Assembly (NCBI RefSeq): GCF_004145845.1
Contig: NZ_SELP01000002.1
Location: forward strand, 620,001 to 684,000
Source of the DNA: Loktanella sp. IMCC34160
GTDB taxonomy: Bacteria; Pseudomonadota; Alphaproteobacteria; Rhodobacterales; Rhodobacteraceae
DNA length: 64,000 nucleotides
Direction: 5' to 3'
Part shown: positions 63,521 to 64,000 of the stretch, in pieces
Numbering within the stretch: position 1 is the first letter of the stretch
Layout of the letters: the number at the start of each line of letters is the position of its first letter
The notes under the pieces: generated by a model
Seen by the model: only the letters and a program-made list of their open reading frames with translations
Told to the model about the DNA's origin: nothing
Databases searched by the model: none
Position numbers and translations under genes: made by a program

Positions 63521-64000
63521 ATGAAGACGTTTGCGAAATGGACCGCCGCCGCGGCGGTCGCGCTGGGCACCGCCTCGGCCGTCTATGCCGAAGGCCACGG
63601 CGCCAGCATGAATGTTCCCAACCTCAGCTACCGGACCGGTCCCTTCGCCGCCACCGGTATCCCGATCATGAACGGTCAGGCCGATTACTTCGCCATGCTG
63701 AACGCCCGTGACGGCGGCATCGGCGGCGCGATGATCGACTACGAGGAATGCGAAACCGGCTACAGCACCGAAAAGGGTGTGGAATGCTACGAGGCGACCA
63801 AGGCCGACGCGATCGTGACCCAGCCGTGGTCGACCGGGATCACCCTTCAGGTTCTGCCCAAGACCAACGTCGATGAAATGCCGCTTCTGGCCCCCGGCTA
63901 CGGCTTCTCGCCGATGGCGGATGGCGAAGTGTTCCAGTGGGCGTTCAACATGCCCGGCTCCTACTGGGATGCGGCGTCGATGATCCTGCAGGAAATTTCC
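63521..64000 (+). CDS. Branched-chain-type ABC transporter substrate-binding protein (partial, runs off window)
   Basis: The first 160 residues are visible, with a signal peptide (MKTFAKWTAAAAVALGTASAVYA) and then VPNLSYRTGPFAATGIPIMNGQADYFAMLNARDGGIGG, the LivK/Peripla_BP_6 pattern. GGGAGGAA precedes the ATG. It is the periplasmic receptor of the operon starting at 58365. The 3' part is outside the window. Confidence 0.9.
   Translation, partial: MKTFAKWTAAAAVALGTASAVYAEGHGASMNVPNLSYRTGPFAATGIPIMNGQADYFAMLNARDGGIGGAMIDYEECETGYSTEKGVECYEATKADAIVTQPWSTGITLQVLPKTNVDEMPLLAPGYGFSPMADGEVFQWAFNMPGSYWDAASMILQEIS

Overview
The window looks like a chromosome segment of an alphaproteobacterium of the Rhodobacteraceae (marine roseobacter-type). 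The evidence is high GC, the alphaproteobacterial SOS box GTTC-N7-GTTC in front of recA, DUF6356 and HGG-motif proteins, and many catabolic ABC transporter operons with ATGA/GTGA stop-start overlaps. No rRNA or CRISPR is present. The only RNA gene seen is a tRNA-Ser(GGA).

Layout. 1-7.4 kb holds housekeeping genes: the tail of an SMR multidrug transporter, a DUF6356 protein, an Lrp/AsnC regulator, typA, REP-like palindromes, a DUF1330 protein, alaS and recA with intrinsic terminators. 7.4-11.8 kb holds a sulfotransferase-like P-loop protein and sugar-nucleotide genes (rfbA, manC, a phosphohexomutase). 11.8-17.8 kb holds metal uptake: zur-znuCB and znuA divergent around a Zur-type palindrome, then modABC and aroQ. 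18.1-21.6 kb holds two secreted Asp/Arg/Gly-rich proteins next to a NarL-type two-component system. 21.7-24.3 kb holds a GH4 alpha-galactosidase and a divergent AraC regulator.

24.6-43.2 kb is the most interesting part: an apparently undescribed catabolic locus. It has a CUT1-type ABC transporter interleaved with an AtzG/AtzE-like amidase pair, two HisD-like dehydrogenases (one resembling sulfopropanediol dehydrogenase HpsN), an SDR, a LacI regulator, four tandem SnoaL/NTF2-like proteins (three clearly paralogous), a bicupin, a MetE-core methyltransferase with intact zinc ligands, an alpha/beta hydrolase and an RraA-like aldolase. Four LacI-type operator-like sites (TGCAARCG...) lie only in the two outer promoter regions, which suggests one regulon. 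The substrate cannot be read from sequence.

A DHA2-type MFS exporter and an AT-richer orphan putative lipoprotein follow. At 46.87-54.20 kb a 7.3 kb integrative element sits in tRNA-Ser(GGA), bounded by a 14-bp direct repeat of the tRNA 3' end. It carries a P4-type integrase, AlpA, a chain of small overlapping regulatory/replication-like genes, a secreted hypothetical protein and a PD-(D/E)XK-like protein that may be a defence or DNA-processing cargo gene.

54.4-64.0 kb returns to core genome: an AI-2E family permease, an OmpR-type regulator with a PAS hybrid histidine kinase, and a branched-chain-type ABC operon (acyl-CoA synthetase, livG, livH, small membrane protein, livM, binding protein cut off by the window end).
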